Shown in pieces: positions 18,331-27,116 of a stretch of 64,000 bases of DNA. Numbering within the stretch: position 1 is the stretch's first letter; the number at the start of each line of letters is the position of its first letter. This DNA comes from Rhodopseudomonas_A palustris_F (GTDB lineage: Bacteria; Pseudomonadota; Alphaproteobacteria; Rhizobiales; Xanthobacteraceae): NCBI RefSeq assembly GCF_000013745.1, contig NC_007925.1:2852001-2916000 (forward strand), in the 5' to 3' direction. The position numbers were made by a program, and so were the translations under genes. Below the pieces are notes generated by a model, which worked only from the letters and a program-made list of their open reading frames with translations, searched no databases and had not been told where the DNA came from.

Positions 18331-19089
18331 ATGAGCGTGACCTCAGGGACCAAATCCGAAAGCGGAATCGGCGAGACCATTCGCGTCGTCATCCACGCCC
18401 TGATCATCGCGCTGGTGATCCGAACCGTGCTGTTCCAACCGTTCAACATTCCCTCCGGCTCGATGAAGGCGACGCTTTTGGTCGGCGACTATCTGTTCGT
18501 CTCGAAATACTCCTACGGCTACAGCCACTATTCGCTGCCGCTGTCGCCGCCGATCTTCTCCGGCCGGATCTTCGGCGCCGAGCCGGCGCGTGGCGACGTC
18601 GTGGTGTTCCGGCTGCCGAAGGACGATTCCACCGACTACATCAAGCGGGTGATCGGATTGCCGGGCGACCGCATCCAGATGAAAGAGGGCCTGCTCTACA
18701 TCAACGAGGTGCCGGTGCAGCGCGAGCGTCTGAGCGATTTCGTCGGCGAGGATCCCTGCGGTTCCGACGCCACAGCAAGGGTCAAACGCTGGAAAGAGAC
18801 GCTACCGAACGGCGTCAGCTATGAATCGCTGGATTGCGTCGACAACGGCTTCTACGACAACACCAACGTCTACAACGTGCCGCCCGGCCACTTCTTCATG
18901 ATGGGCGACAACCGCGACAACTCCACCGACAGCCGGGTGCTGTCGGCGGTCGGCTACGTGCCGTTCGAGAACATCATCGGCCGCGCCCAGATGATCTTCT
19001 TCTCGATCGCGGAAGGCGAACACGCCTGGCAGATCTGGCGCTGGCCGACCGCGGTGCGCTGGCATCGTATCTTCAACATCGTGCGATGA
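18331..19089 (+). CDS. lepB: Signal peptidase I
   Basis: The 252-aa inner-membrane protease cleaves signal peptides in the periplasm. After one membrane helix (about residues 18-36), the catalytic Ser44 lies in PSGSM and the general-base Lys105 in YIKRVIGLPGD; box E is GDNRDNSTDSR. The ATG at 18331 follows a purine-rich GAGAAAG. A TTG at 18280 is in frame but would add a tail unlike the family. It begins a lepB-rnc-era unit with overlapping starts. Confidence 0.96.
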   Translation: MSVTSGTKSESGIGETIRVVIHALIIALVIRTVLFQPFNIPSGSMKATLLVGDYLFVSKYSYGYSHYSLPLSPPIFSGRIFGAEPARGDVVVFRLPKDDSTDYIKRVIGLPGDRIQMKEGLLYINEVPVQRERLSDFVGEDPCGSDATARVKRWKETLPNGVSYESLDCVDNGFYDNTNVYNVPPGHFFMMGDNRDNSTDSRVLSAVGYVPFENIIGRAQMIFFSIAEGEHAWQIWRWPTAVRWHRIFNIVR

Positions 19090-19904
19090 AGCAGGACACC
19101 ACCAGCATCGAGGTTTCGCCGACACCGGACGCCGCGGCCGCTGCGCCCGACCCCGGTCGCGAAACCGCGGCCGCGCGCAAGCGGCGCAGCAAGGCCGACG
19201 CCAAGGCCGCCGCCGCCGCGATCGAAGCGCGGATCGGGCACGCCTTCGCCGATCCGGCGCTGCTGGCTACCGCCTTCACCCACGTCTCGGCGCTGAAATC
19301 GGCGCGCAACCGCGCCGACAGCTATCAGCGGCTGGAGTTTCTCGGCGATCACGTGCTGGGCCTCGTGGTCTCCGACATGCTGTATCGGGCGTTTCCCAAT
19401 GCCGACGAGGGCGAACTGTCGAAGCGGCTGGCCGATCTGGTGCGCAAGGAAGCCTGCGCGGACGTGGCGCGCAGCCTCGACCTGTTGGACGGCATCAAGC
19501 TCGGCACGGTCGGCGCCGGCGCCGGCGCCAGGTTGCGCAAATCCGTGCTCGGCGACATCTGCGAAGCGGTGATCGGCGCGATCTTCCTCGACGGCGGCTA
19601 TCCGGCGGCCGAGAGTTTCGTGCAACGCAACTGGCTGGAGCGGATGCGCAAGCCGGTGCGGCCGTTGCGCGACGCCAAGACGATTCTGCAGGAATGGGCG
19701 CAGGGCAAGGGTCTGCCGACCCCGGTCTATCGCGAAGTCGAACGCACCGGGCCGCATCACGATCCGCAATTCCGCGTCGCGGTGGACCTGCCGGGCCTGG
19801 CGCCCGCGGAAGGCATTGGCGGCAGCAAGCGCGCCGCAGAAAAAGTCGCAGCCTCGGTGATGCTGGCCCGCGAGGGCGTCAGCTCCGGCGGCAATGAAGG
19901 ATGA
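19086..19904 (+). CDS. rnc: Ribonuclease III
   Basis: The 272-aa double-strand-specific RNase processes rRNA precursors. The catalytic signature RLEFLGDHVLG and the second acidic cluster EAVIGAIFLDGG are present, followed by a C-terminal dsRNA-binding domain (about residues 200-265). An Ala/Arg/Lys-rich N-terminal extension of about 45 residues precedes the RNase domain. The ATG overlaps the lepB stop by 4 bases. Confidence 0.97.
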   Translation: MKQDTTSIEVSPTPDAAAAAPDPGRETAAARKRRSKADAKAAAAAIEARIGHAFADPALLATAFTHVSALKSARNRADSYQRLEFLGDHVLGLVVSDMLYRAFPNADEGELSKRLADLVRKEACADVARSLDLLDGIKLGTVGAGAGARLRKSVLGDICEAVIGAIFLDGGYPAAESFVQRNWLERMRKPVRPLRDAKTILQEWAQGKGLPTPVYREVERTGPHHDPQFRVAVDLPGLAPAEGIGGSKRAAEKVAASVMLAREGVSSGGNEG

Positions 19905-20856
19905 TGTTTTGAACGATCACGTTGAGTCCGAGCAAGACGCCGAATCCGCTGCCGGGCCGGTTGAAACCCGCTGCGGTTTCGTCGCGCTGATCGGCGCGCC
20001 GAATGTCGGCAAATCGACGCTGGTCAACGCGCTGGTCGGCTCCAAGGTCACCATCGTGTCGCGCAAGGTACAGACCACGCGCGCCCTGATCCGCGGCATC
20101 GTGATCGAGGACCACGCCCAGATCATCCTGGTCGACACCCCCGGCATCTTCCTGCCGAAGCGCAGGCTCGACCGCGCCATGGTCAAGACCGCGTGGAGCG
20201 GGGCGCACGACGCCGATCTGGTCTGCGTGCTGCTCGACGCCCGCGAAGGCATCGACGAGGAGGCCGACGCGATCCTGACCAAACTGTCGCAGGTCAATCA
20301 TCCGAAGATCCTGGTGATCAACAAGGTCGACATCGTCTCCAAGGAAAAGCTGTTGAAGCTGGCGCAATCCGCCAACGAGCGGCTGAAATTCGACGAGACC
20401 TTCATGGTGTCGGCGCTGTCCGGCGACGGCGTCGAGGACCTGCGCAAGTCGCTGGCCTCCAAGGTGCCGCCGGGCCCCTATCACTATCCGGAAGACCAGA
20501 TGTCGGACGCGCCGATGCGGCATCTGGCGGCGGAAATCACCCGGGAAAAAATCTTCCGCCAGCTGCACCAGGAATTGCCCTATCAGTCCACGGTGGAGAC
20601 CGACACCTGGACCGAGCGCAAGGACAAGTCGGTGCGGATCGAGCAAACGATCTTCGTCGAGCGCGAAAGCCAGCGCAAGATCGTGCTCGGCAAGGGCGGC
20701 GCCACCATCAAGTCGATCGGCGCGGATTCCCGCAAGGAGATCGCCGAGATTTTGGGCCAGCCGGTCCACCTGTTCCTGTTCGTCAAAGTGCGCGAGAACT
20801 GGGGCGACGATCCCAATCGCTATCACGAGATGGGCCTCGAGTTCCCGAAGGATTAA
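19894..20856 (+). CDS. era: GTPase Era
   Basis: The 320-aa GTPase assists 16S rRNA maturation and 30S assembly. G1 is GAPNVGKST (residues 34-42), followed by DTPG for G3 and NKVD for G4. The C-terminal KH domain contains IVLGKGGATIKSIG, which binds the 3' end of 16S rRNA. The start overlaps the rnc end by 11 bases. Confidence 0.97.
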   Translation: MKDDVLNDHVESEQDAESAAGPVETRCGFVALIGAPNVGKSTLVNALVGSKVTIVSRKVQTTRALIRGIVIEDHAQIILVDTPGIFLPKRRLDRAMVKTAWSGAHDADLVCVLLDAREGIDEEADAILTKLSQVNHPKILVINKVDIVSKEKLLKLAQSANERLKFDETFMVSALSGDGVEDLRKSLASKVPPGPYHYPEDQMSDAPMRHLAAEITREKIFRQLHQELPYQSTVETDTWTERKDKSVRIEQTIFVERESQRKIVLGKGGATIKSIGADSRKEIAEILGQPVHLFLFVKVRENWGDDPNRYHEMGLEFPKD

Positions 20857-20863
20857 CGCGGAC

Positions 20864-21244
20864 ATGGCGACGCCCAGGAATGTTCAATTGTTCGAGGCGC
20901 TGCTCTATGCCTCGCTGGGGCTCGACGCGCTGTCGGTGGCGTTTCAGGACCGCACCCCGACGGCCGAGATCAGCGACGGCATCATCATGGCGGCGAACCT
21001 GATCGCGGCCGGCCTGATCGTCGCCCTGGTGTATCTGGTCTGGCTCGCCGCGCAGCAGCGCAAGAACTGGCCGCGCTGGGTGCTGACAGGTTCGCTGGCG
21101 CTGTCGGCGGTGTCGTTGGCGCAGATCATCGGCGATTCTGGGCTGCAGTTCGACAGCTGGCTCGAGATCGTCTCCACGATGCTCACCGCCACTGGGCTGT
21201 ATCTGTCGTTCACCGGCGACGCCAAGGACTGGTTCAACCAGTAG
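20864..21244 (+). CDS. Four-helix membrane protein of unknown function
   Basis: The 126-aa protein is almost entirely hydrophobic, with about four membrane helices (near residues 8-24, 42-62, 70-90 and 98-115). It lies 7 bp after era and 38 bp before recO on the same strand. I do not recognise the family. Confidence 0.7.
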   Translation: MATPRNVQLFEALLYASLGLDALSVAFQDRTPTAEISDGIIMAANLIAAGLIVALVYLVWLAAQQRKNWPRWVLTGSLALSAVSLAQIIGDSGLQFDSWLEIVSTMLTATGLYLSFTGDAKDWFNQ

Positions 21245-21282
21245 CGGCTGCGAACACTCGTCCCGTCCTGTATAGTCGACCG

Positions 21283-22047
21283 ATGGAATGGACCGATGAA
21301 GGCATCGTGCTGGGGGTGCGGCGGCATGGCGAGAGTAGCGCCATCGTCGAATTGTTGACCCGCGGCCACGGCCGCCATCTCGGCCTGGTGCGCGGCGGCG
21401 CCGGCTCCAAGCTGCGGCCGCTGCTGCAGCCCGGCAACAGCGTGAGCGCGGTGTGGCGGGCGCGGCTCGACGAACATCTCGGCTATTACGTGCTGGAGGG
21501 CACGCGGATGCGCGCGGCGATGCTGCTGGCGTCGAGCCACGCGGTTTATGGCGTGACCCATCTGGCGTCGTTGGCGCGGCTGTTGCCAGAGCGCGACCCG
21601 CAGCCGGAGATCTATGAGCGGCTGGAGCGCACGCTGGACGACTTCGACGACGTCGGCGAGGCCGCGGTGCATGTGATCCGCTTCGAACTGACGATGCTGG
21701 CCGAACTCGGCTTCGGGCTCGATCTGGCCAATTGCGCAGCGACCGGGGTGACCTCCGACCTGATCTATGTGTCGCCGAAATCCGGCGGCGCGGTGTCGCG
21801 GGCCGCCGGCGAGCCGTGGCGCGACAAGCTGCTGCGGCTGCCGCCGTTCCTGCGCGAGGGCAGCGCGCAACGCAACGACTGGTCCGACCAGGACCTGCAG
21901 GACGGCTTCCTTTTGACCGGCCGGTTCCTGCTGCGCAACGTGCTGGAGCCGCGCGGCCAGGGCCATTCCGACGCCCGCGACGGATTTATCAACGCGGTTG
22001 TGCGGCTGCGGACCCGGGAACTGGCGGAAACCGCGCCGCCGAAATAG
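21283..22047 (+). CDS. recO: DNA repair protein RecO
   Basis: The 254-aa protein anneals DNA and loads RecA with RecR in the RecFOR pathway. The N-terminal OB fold reads EGIVLGVRRHGESSAIVELLTRGHGRHLGLVRGG. The central helical domain follows, with FELTMLAELGFGLDLANCA. Its place after era is conserved in alphaproteobacteria. Confidence 0.95.
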   Translation: MEWTDEGIVLGVRRHGESSAIVELLTRGHGRHLGLVRGGAGSKLRPLLQPGNSVSAVWRARLDEHLGYYVLEGTRMRAAMLLASSHAVYGVTHLASLARLLPERDPQPEIYERLERTLDDFDDVGEAAVHVIRFELTMLAELGFGLDLANCAATGVTSDLIYVSPKSGGAVSRAAGEPWRDKLLRLPPFLREGSAQRNDWSDQDLQDGFLLTGRFLLRNVLEPRGQGHSDARDGFINAVVRLRTRELAETAPPK

Positions 22048-22100
22048 CGCATGGTGATTCGCGGCTTGTCCGGCGCGGCGCCAGCGGTTAACCCGTTGCC

Positions 22101-24356
22101 ATGGGAAAACGACTGATTCCGCCGGAGCCGGCGGAGATTCACGACGTGCAGCTGCGCGAGGCGCTGGAAGAGCGCTACCTCGCCTATGCGCTGTCGACCA
22201 TCATGCACCGCGCGCTGCCGGACGCCCGCGACGGGCTGAAGCCGGTGCATCGGCGCATCCTCTACGGCATGCGGCTCTTGCGGCTCGACCCCGGCACGCC
22301 GTTCAAGAAATCCGCCAAAATCGTCGGCGACGTGATGGGTTCGTTCCATCCGCACGGCGACCAGTCGATCTACGACGCCTTGGTGCGTCTGGCGCAGGAT
22401 TTCTCCTCGCGCTATCCGTTGGTCGACGGCCAGGGCAATTTCGGCAATATCGACGGCGATAACGCCGCCGCCTACCGCTACACCGAAGCGCGGATGACCG
22501 ACGTCGCGCGGTTGCTGCTCGACGGCATCGACGAGGACGGCGTCGCGTTCCGCGCCAATTACGACGGCCAGTCGAAAGAGCCGATCGTGCTGCCCGGCGG
22601 CTTTCCCAACCTGCTCGCCAACGGCGCGCAGGGCATCGCGGTCGGCATGGCCACCGCGATTCCGCCGCACAACGCCGCCGAACTCTGCGACGCAGCACTG
22701 CATCTGATCGAGAAGCCCGACGCCAAGTCCAAGACGCTGTTGAAGTGGGTCAAGGGTCCGGATTTTCCGACCGGCGGCGTCATCATCGATTCCCGCGAGA
22801 GCATCGCCGAAGCCTACACCACCGGCCGCGGCTCGTTCCGCACCCGCGCCAAATGGCATCAGGAAGACGGCGCTCGCGGCACCTGGGTCGTCGCCATCAC
22901 CGAAATTCCCTGGCTGGTGCAGAAGTCGCGGCTGATCGAGAAGATCGCCGAACTGTTGAACGAGAAGAAGCTGCCGCTGGTCGGCGACGTTCGCGACGAA
23001 TCCGCCGAGGACATCCGCGTGGTGATCGAGCCGAAGTCGCGCGCCGTCGATCCCGAACTGCTGATGGAATCGCTGTTCCGGCTGACCGAGCTGGAAAGCA
23101 AGATCCCGCTCAACCTCAACGTGCTGGTGAAGGGCCGTATCCCAAAAGTGCTGGGCCTCGCCGAGTGCCTGCGGGAATGGCTCGACCATCTGCGCGACGT
23201 GCTGCTGCGCCGCTGCAGCTATCGCAAGGGCCAGATCGAGCATCGCCTGGAAGTGCTCGGCGGCTACCTGATCGCTTACTTGAACATCGACAAGGTGATC
23301 AAGATCATCCGCACCGAGGATGAGCCGAAGCCTGTCTTGATGAAGGCGTTCAACCTCACCGACATCCAGGCCGAGGCGATCCTCAACATGCGGCTGCGCA
23401 GTTTGCGCAAGCTGGAAGAATTCGAGATCCGCACCGAGGACAAGAATCTGCGCGCCGAGCTGAAAGGCATCAACGCGATTCTGAAGTCCGAGACCGAGCA
23501 ATGGGCCAAGGTCGCCGAACAGGTGCGCAAGGTGCGCGAGATGTTCGGGCCGAAGACCGCGCTCGGCAAGCGCCGCACCATGTTCGCGGATGCGCCGGAG
23601 CATGATCTCGCCGCGATCGAGGAAGCCTTCGTCGAGCGCGAACCGGTCACCGTGGTGATCTCCGACAAGGGCTGGGTGCGCACGCTGAAGGGCCACGTCG
23701 CCGATCTGTCGGGGCTCACCTTCAAGACCGACGACAAGCTCGGACAAGCGTTCTTCGCCGAGACTACATCGAAGCTGTTGCTGTTCGCCACCAACGGCCG
23801 GTTCTACGCGCTCGACGTCGCCAAATTGCCCGGCGGCCGCGGCCATGGCGAGCCGATCCGGATGTTCATCGACCTCGATCAGGACGCCGCGATCGTGGCG
23901 CTGTTCGTGCACACCGGCGGCCGCAAATTTTTGGTGGCGAGCCATGACGGCCAGGGCTTTATCGTCAACGAGGACGATTGCGTCGGCAACACCCGCAAGG
24001 GCAAGCAGATCCTCAACGTCGAAATGCCGAACGAGGCGAGGGCGGTGTGCACGGTCTCCGGCGACAGCGTCGCGGTGATCGGCGAGAACCGCAAGCTGTT
24101 GATCTTTGCGCTCGACCAGGTGCCGGAAATGGCGCGCGGCCGCGGCGTGCGGCTGCAAAAGTACAAGGACGGCGGATTGTCCGACATCGCCACCTTCACC
24201 GCCAAGGACGGCTTCTCCTGGCGGGATTCCGCCGGCCGCGAGTTCAGCGCCTCGATCAAGGAACTGGCGGAATGGCGCGGCAACCGCGCCGATGCCGGCC
24301 GGATGCCGCCGAAGGGCTTCCCGAAGTCGAACAAATTCGGCCGCGGCATAGAATAG
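22101..24356 (+). CDS. parC: DNA topoisomerase IV subunit A
   Basis: The 751-aa subunit cuts and rejoins DNA to decatenate daughter chromosomes. The breakage-reunion domain spans about residues 30-500 and carries the catalytic Tyr127 in YRYTEAR; the quinolone-pocket region GSFHPHGDQSIYDALVRLAQDF is around 77-98. The C-terminal half is a beta-pinwheel. Length and the shortened C-terminal domain fit ParC rather than GyrA. Confidence 0.96.
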   Translation: MGKRLIPPEPAEIHDVQLREALEERYLAYALSTIMHRALPDARDGLKPVHRRILYGMRLLRLDPGTPFKKSAKIVGDVMGSFHPHGDQSIYDALVRLAQDFSSRYPLVDGQGNFGNIDGDNAAAYRYTEARMTDVARLLLDGIDEDGVAFRANYDGQSKEPIVLPGGFPNLLANGAQGIAVGMATAIPPHNAAELCDAALHLIEKPDAKSKTLLKWVKGPDFPTGGVIIDSRESIAEAYTTGRGSFRTRAKWHQEDGARGTWVVAITEIPWLVQKSRLIEKIAELLNEKKLPLVGDVRDESAEDIRVVIEPKSRAVDPELLMESLFRLTELESKIPLNLNVLVKGRIPKVLGLAECLREWLDHLRDVLLRRCSYRKGQIEHRLEVLGGYLIAYLNIDKVIKIIRTEDEPKPVLMKAFNLTDIQAEAILNMRLRSLRKLEEFEIRTEDKNLRAELKGINAILKSETEQWAKVAEQVRKVREMFGPKTALGKRRTMFADAPEHDLAAIEEAFVEREPVTVVISDKGWVRTLKGHVADLSGLTFKTDDKLGQAFFAETTSKLLLFATNGRFYALDVAKLPGGRGHGEPIRMFIDLDQDAAIVALFVHTGGRKFLVASHDGQGFIVNEDDCVGNTRKGKQILNVEMPNEARAVCTVSGDSVAVIGENRKLLIFALDQVPEMARGRGVRLQKYKDGGLSDIATFTAKDGFSWRDSAGREFSASIKELAEWRGNRADAGRMPPKGFPKSNKFGRGIE

Positions 24357-24357
24357 C

Positions 24358-24384
24358 GCGGCGGCGCAACGGCTGCGTCGCCGC
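24358..24384. terminator. Hairpin between convergent parC and a small membrane-protein gene
   Basis: An 11-bp stem with one mismatch (24358-24368 with 24374-24384) fills the gap between the two converging stops. Confidence 0.5.
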
Positions 24385-24585
24385 TTAGTTCTGCGGCGGC
24401 GCCGGATGCTGCAGCGATTGCGGCGGCACCAGGCTCTTCTTGTTCTGCTTCAGCGAGCCGGCATAGAACGACGCCCCGCCGATCAGTAGCACGGCGATAA
24501 AATACGCCAGATAGGCTTGCGGCGGCGTCATCAGCCAGCGCAGGCGCTGTTGCAAGGTGGCGGGCGGCTCGTTCTGTTCGCTCAT
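24385..24585 (-). CDS. Small single-pass membrane protein
   Basis: The 66-aa protein has a polar N-terminus with TLQQRLRWLMTPPQ, one membrane helix (about residues 26-45), then a proline-rich tail. The start is an ATG. I do not recognise a family, but the hydrophilic-helix-proline layout and codon use look genuine. Confidence 0.6.
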   Translation of the reverse strand: MSEQNEPPATLQQRLRWLMTPPQAYLAYFIAVLLIGGASFYAGSLKQNKKSLVPPQSLQHPAPPQN

Positions 24586-24810
24586 GCTGCGGTTTTGCGT
24601 GAAAATCTCGACGATGGGAAGCCGGATTCCATCCTGGCCGCACCCGGCCTGTATGTATGCGCGGTGACAGGCCGAGGCGGTGGCGTTGGCTGTCCCGCGA
24701 CTGTCCGCTCTGGCGCAATCTCAACAGGTAGCCCCAATTGGGACAGGTAATATAGAACCGGCGCCCGGGCTTGTTCTCTCTGAATGATTATGAATCAGCA
24801 TTGACGACGG

Positions 24811-24825
24811 TTCTCATATAGAGAA
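24811..24825. promoter_or_regulatory. LysR-type operator candidate
   Basis: TTCTC at 24811-24815 and GAGAA at 24821-24825 form a perfect inverted repeat that contains the T-N11-A core of LysR-regulator boxes. It lies 36 bp before the GTG start of the LysR gene in an AT-rich stretch. This fits an autoregulatory site; the assignment is inferred. Confidence 0.45.
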
Positions 24826-24861
24826 TATATTGATCGACAATTTCGCGTTTGGAGAATAGTC

Positions 24862-25731
24862 GTGGATCTCGCAGCGCTGGCGGTGTTTCGTACTGTGGCA
24901 ACCGAGCAGAGCGTGACCCGGGCGGCCGAGTTGCTGGGGCGGGTGCCCTCCAACGTCACCACGCGGATCCAGCAGCTGGAAGCCGAAATCGGGGTGGCGT
25001 TGTTCCAAAGGGACCGCAGGGGCATGGCGCTCACGGCGGAGGGGAAAATCTATCTCGACTACGCGGACCGCATCCTCAACCTGGCTGATGAGGCGCAGCA
25101 GGTTGTGCACCCCACCGCGCCGCGCGGCGTTTTGCGGATCGGTTCGATGGAATCCACCGCCGCTGCGCGCTTGATGCAGCCTTTGGCAAAATTCAATGCG
25201 ACCTGGCCCGACGTCACCATCGACCTGTCGACAGGCCCGACCCGGCCACTGGTCGAGGCCTTGTTGGCGCGGCGGATCGACTGCGCCCTCGTCGCGATTC
25301 CCGACGACATCGGCTGGCTCGGGGAGGGTGAACTTGAGACCGTCAGCGTGTATCAGGAACAACTGATCCTGCTATTGCCGCCCGGACATCCCGAAGTCGA
25401 GCAGATCGACGATATCAAGCCGCGTTCGCTGGCTGCCTTCGCGCCCGGTTGCACCTACCGGATGCTTGCTGAGCAGTGGCTGACCGGTCTCGGCACCAGG
25501 CCGGCACAGATCCACTTTCAAGAGGTGAAGTCGTATCACGCCATGGTGGCGTGCACCGCGGCCGGCTCCTGCTTTGCGATCCTGCCCCGAAGTGTCCTCG
25601 ATCTCATTCCTGATGCCGGGCGCTTTACCATCAAGCCGCTGATGACGGTTGACACCGTCCTCGCCAGCCGGCCTGGATTCAAGACGCCGGCCTTTGTTGA
25701 ATTCCGTAACATGCTTGCCGCGTTCTCGTAG
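24862..25731 (+). CDS. LysR-family transcriptional regulator
   Basis: The 289-aa regulator has an N-terminal winged helix (residues 1-60, with VTRAAELLGRVPSNVTTRIQQLE) and a periplasmic-binding-protein-like effector domain (about 90-285). The start is GTG at 24862. It lies directly before an MFS exporter gene on the same strand, which it probably controls. The effector is unknown. Confidence 0.92.
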   Translation: MDLAALAVFRTVATEQSVTRAAELLGRVPSNVTTRIQQLEAEIGVALFQRDRRGMALTAEGKIYLDYADRILNLADEAQQVVHPTAPRGVLRIGSMESTAAARLMQPLAKFNATWPDVTIDLSTGPTRPLVEALLARRIDCALVAIPDDIGWLGEGELETVSVYQEQLILLLPPGHPEVEQIDDIKPRSLAAFAPGCTYRMLAEQWLTGLGTRPAQIHFQEVKSYHAMVACTAAGSCFAILPRSVLDLIPDAGRFTIKPLMTVDTVLASRPGFKTPAFVEFRNMLAAFS

Positions 25732-25747
25732 CGTGGCAACGCCTGCC

Positions 25748-26905
25748 ATGCGCCGGACCAATCAGCTTGCGGCGGCAGCCGCTGCCTTGATGCTGGTGGT
25801 CGCGATGGGGTTCGGCCGCTTCGCGTTCACCGGCCTCTATCCGCTGATGGTGGCGGACGGTCAGATCTCGCTCGACGGCGGCGCCTATGCCGCCTCGGCC
25901 AATTATGCCGGCTATCTGATCGGTGCGTTGCTGGCCGCGGTGTGGACGGCGATCTCCAGTCGAAAACTCTGCGCCTTAGCGACCGCAACAACCCTTGTGA
26001 TGCTCGGCCTGCTCGCCGTGGCAATGCCCGAATGGCTGATCATCGCGGTGCGCGGCGTAGCCGGTGCGGCGAGCGCGGTTGCGATGGTGGCTGCCTCGCA
26101 TTGGCTGATCCACGATCGCGGCCATCATCATGGCGCGCCGACGTTGTTCGCCGGCGTCGGACTTGGAATCTTGGTGTCGGCGGAAATCATCGCGGCGGGC
26201 CATGGTGCGGCGCTGTCGAGCCGCGCCATCTGGTTGACGGTTGCGATGGCGGCGTCGGTTATCGGCGTGATCGCGGTCGCGATGCAGTGCCGCATCGATC
26301 GCATCAAGCCGCAGGTCGAACCTGCTGTGCGGCGGCTGCGCGAGGAGCGGCCGCCGCCCTTTGGGCCGACCCGGCTGGTCGTGATCTATGGTCTCGCCGG
26401 TTTTGGCTACATCATCACCGCGACCTATCTGCCCCTGTTCGTTCGCAGCGCAATGGCATCGGTCGATCCCGTGCATGTCTGGGCGATCTTTGGCCTCGGC
26501 GGCGCGCCGTCCTGCTTCATCTGGCACGCGCTCCACCAGCGCTGGGGTACCCGCCATAGCCTGATGGTCAATCTGGCACTGCAGGCGATCGGTGTGGCGC
26601 TGCCGGTACTGCACAGCTCGGCAGCCTATGTCGGTTCGGCGCTGTTGGTCGGTGGGACATTCATGGGGACCGTCACCATCGTGATGCCGGCGGCGCGGCG
26701 TATGGCTGCGACAACCCGCTTCAATATGCTTGCCATCCTGACCGCCGCCTATGGCGTCGGACAGATCATCGGCCCGCTGATCGCCTCCGCACTGTTTAGC
26801 CGGACGCAATCCTTCGACGCATCGCTTGTCGCAGCCGCCGTCGCACTCATCATTGCCGCCGGCTTCTGTTTTGGGACCGCGCGGCCGGTCCGGCCGGTGC
26901 GCTAG
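25748..26905 (+). CDS. MFS transporter, YbfB/YjiJ type
   Basis: The protein has 385 aa from the ATG at 25748 (a GTG at 25733 is also possible) and about twelve membrane helices. The N-terminal MGFGRFAFTGLYPLM, followed by ANYAGYLIGAL, is characteristic of the YbfB/YjiJ branch of the major facilitator superfamily. It starts 16 bp after the LysR gene. The substrate is unknown; pairing with a LysR gene suggests export of an effector molecule. Confidence 0.85.
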   Translation: MRRTNQLAAAAAALMLVVAMGFGRFAFTGLYPLMVADGQISLDGGAYAASANYAGYLIGALLAAVWTAISSRKLCALATATTLVMLGLLAVAMPEWLIIAVRGVAGAASAVAMVAASHWLIHDRGHHHGAPTLFAGVGLGILVSAEIIAAGHGAALSSRAIWLTVAMAASVIGVIAVAMQCRIDRIKPQVEPAVRRLREERPPPFGPTRLVVIYGLAGFGYIITATYLPLFVRSAMASVDPVHVWAIFGLGGAPSCFIWHALHQRWGTRHSLMVNLALQAIGVALPVLHSSAAYVGSALLVGGTFMGTVTIVMPAARRMAATTRFNMLAILTAAYGVGQIIGPLIASALFSRTQSFDASLVAAAVALIIAAGFCFGTARPVRPVR

Positions 26906-26988
26906 AGGAGGCGAGGGCGCCCGCTGGGCGCCTGCCGGCATCGATCTATCGCCTTTTGTTGCCTCGCCGCTAAGATGAAACTGATGAG

Positions 26989-27013
26989 GGAACCGGGTTC
27001 CCGATTCTGCGTT
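26989..27013 (+). promoter_or_regulatory. EcfG-type general-stress promoter match upstream of mntH
   Basis: GGAAC at 26989-26993 is followed after exactly 16 bases by CGTT at 27010-27013, which fits the GGAAC-N16/17-CGTT consensus of EcfG (PhyR-NepR) sigma factors in Bradyrhizobium and Methylobacterium. The -35 element lies inside a 15-base palindrome (26988-27002). The start codon is about 104 bp downstream. Confidence 0.5.
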
Positions 27014-27070
27014 GTTCTTGGAACCGTTCTAAATTCAAAGGAAGAATGGTGGGAACCAGGCCACTTGCAC

Positions 27071-27087
27071 ATGCAAATTAGTTGCAT
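27071..27087. promoter_or_regulatory. Mur-like manganese-responsive operator before mntH
   Basis: ATGCAA at 27071-27076 and TTGCAT at 27082-27087 form a perfect inverted repeat with a 5-base spacer, 30 bp before the mntH start. Mur, the alphaproteobacterial Fur homologue, represses manganese-uptake genes through TGCAA-type palindromes. The assignment rests on motif similarity and position. Confidence 0.55.
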
Positions 27088-27116
27088 CAACGTCCAATCC
27101 GAGTCAGGTTCTCGGA

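Noticed and set aside
21765..24158. A 797-aa open frame opposite parC
   Set aside because: It is the complement of the parC codons, with no domain or start signal.
27020..27043. A second EcfG-type promoter before mntH
   Set aside because: GGAAC at 27020 is not followed by CGTT at the proper spacing, so only the match at 26989-27013 was kept.
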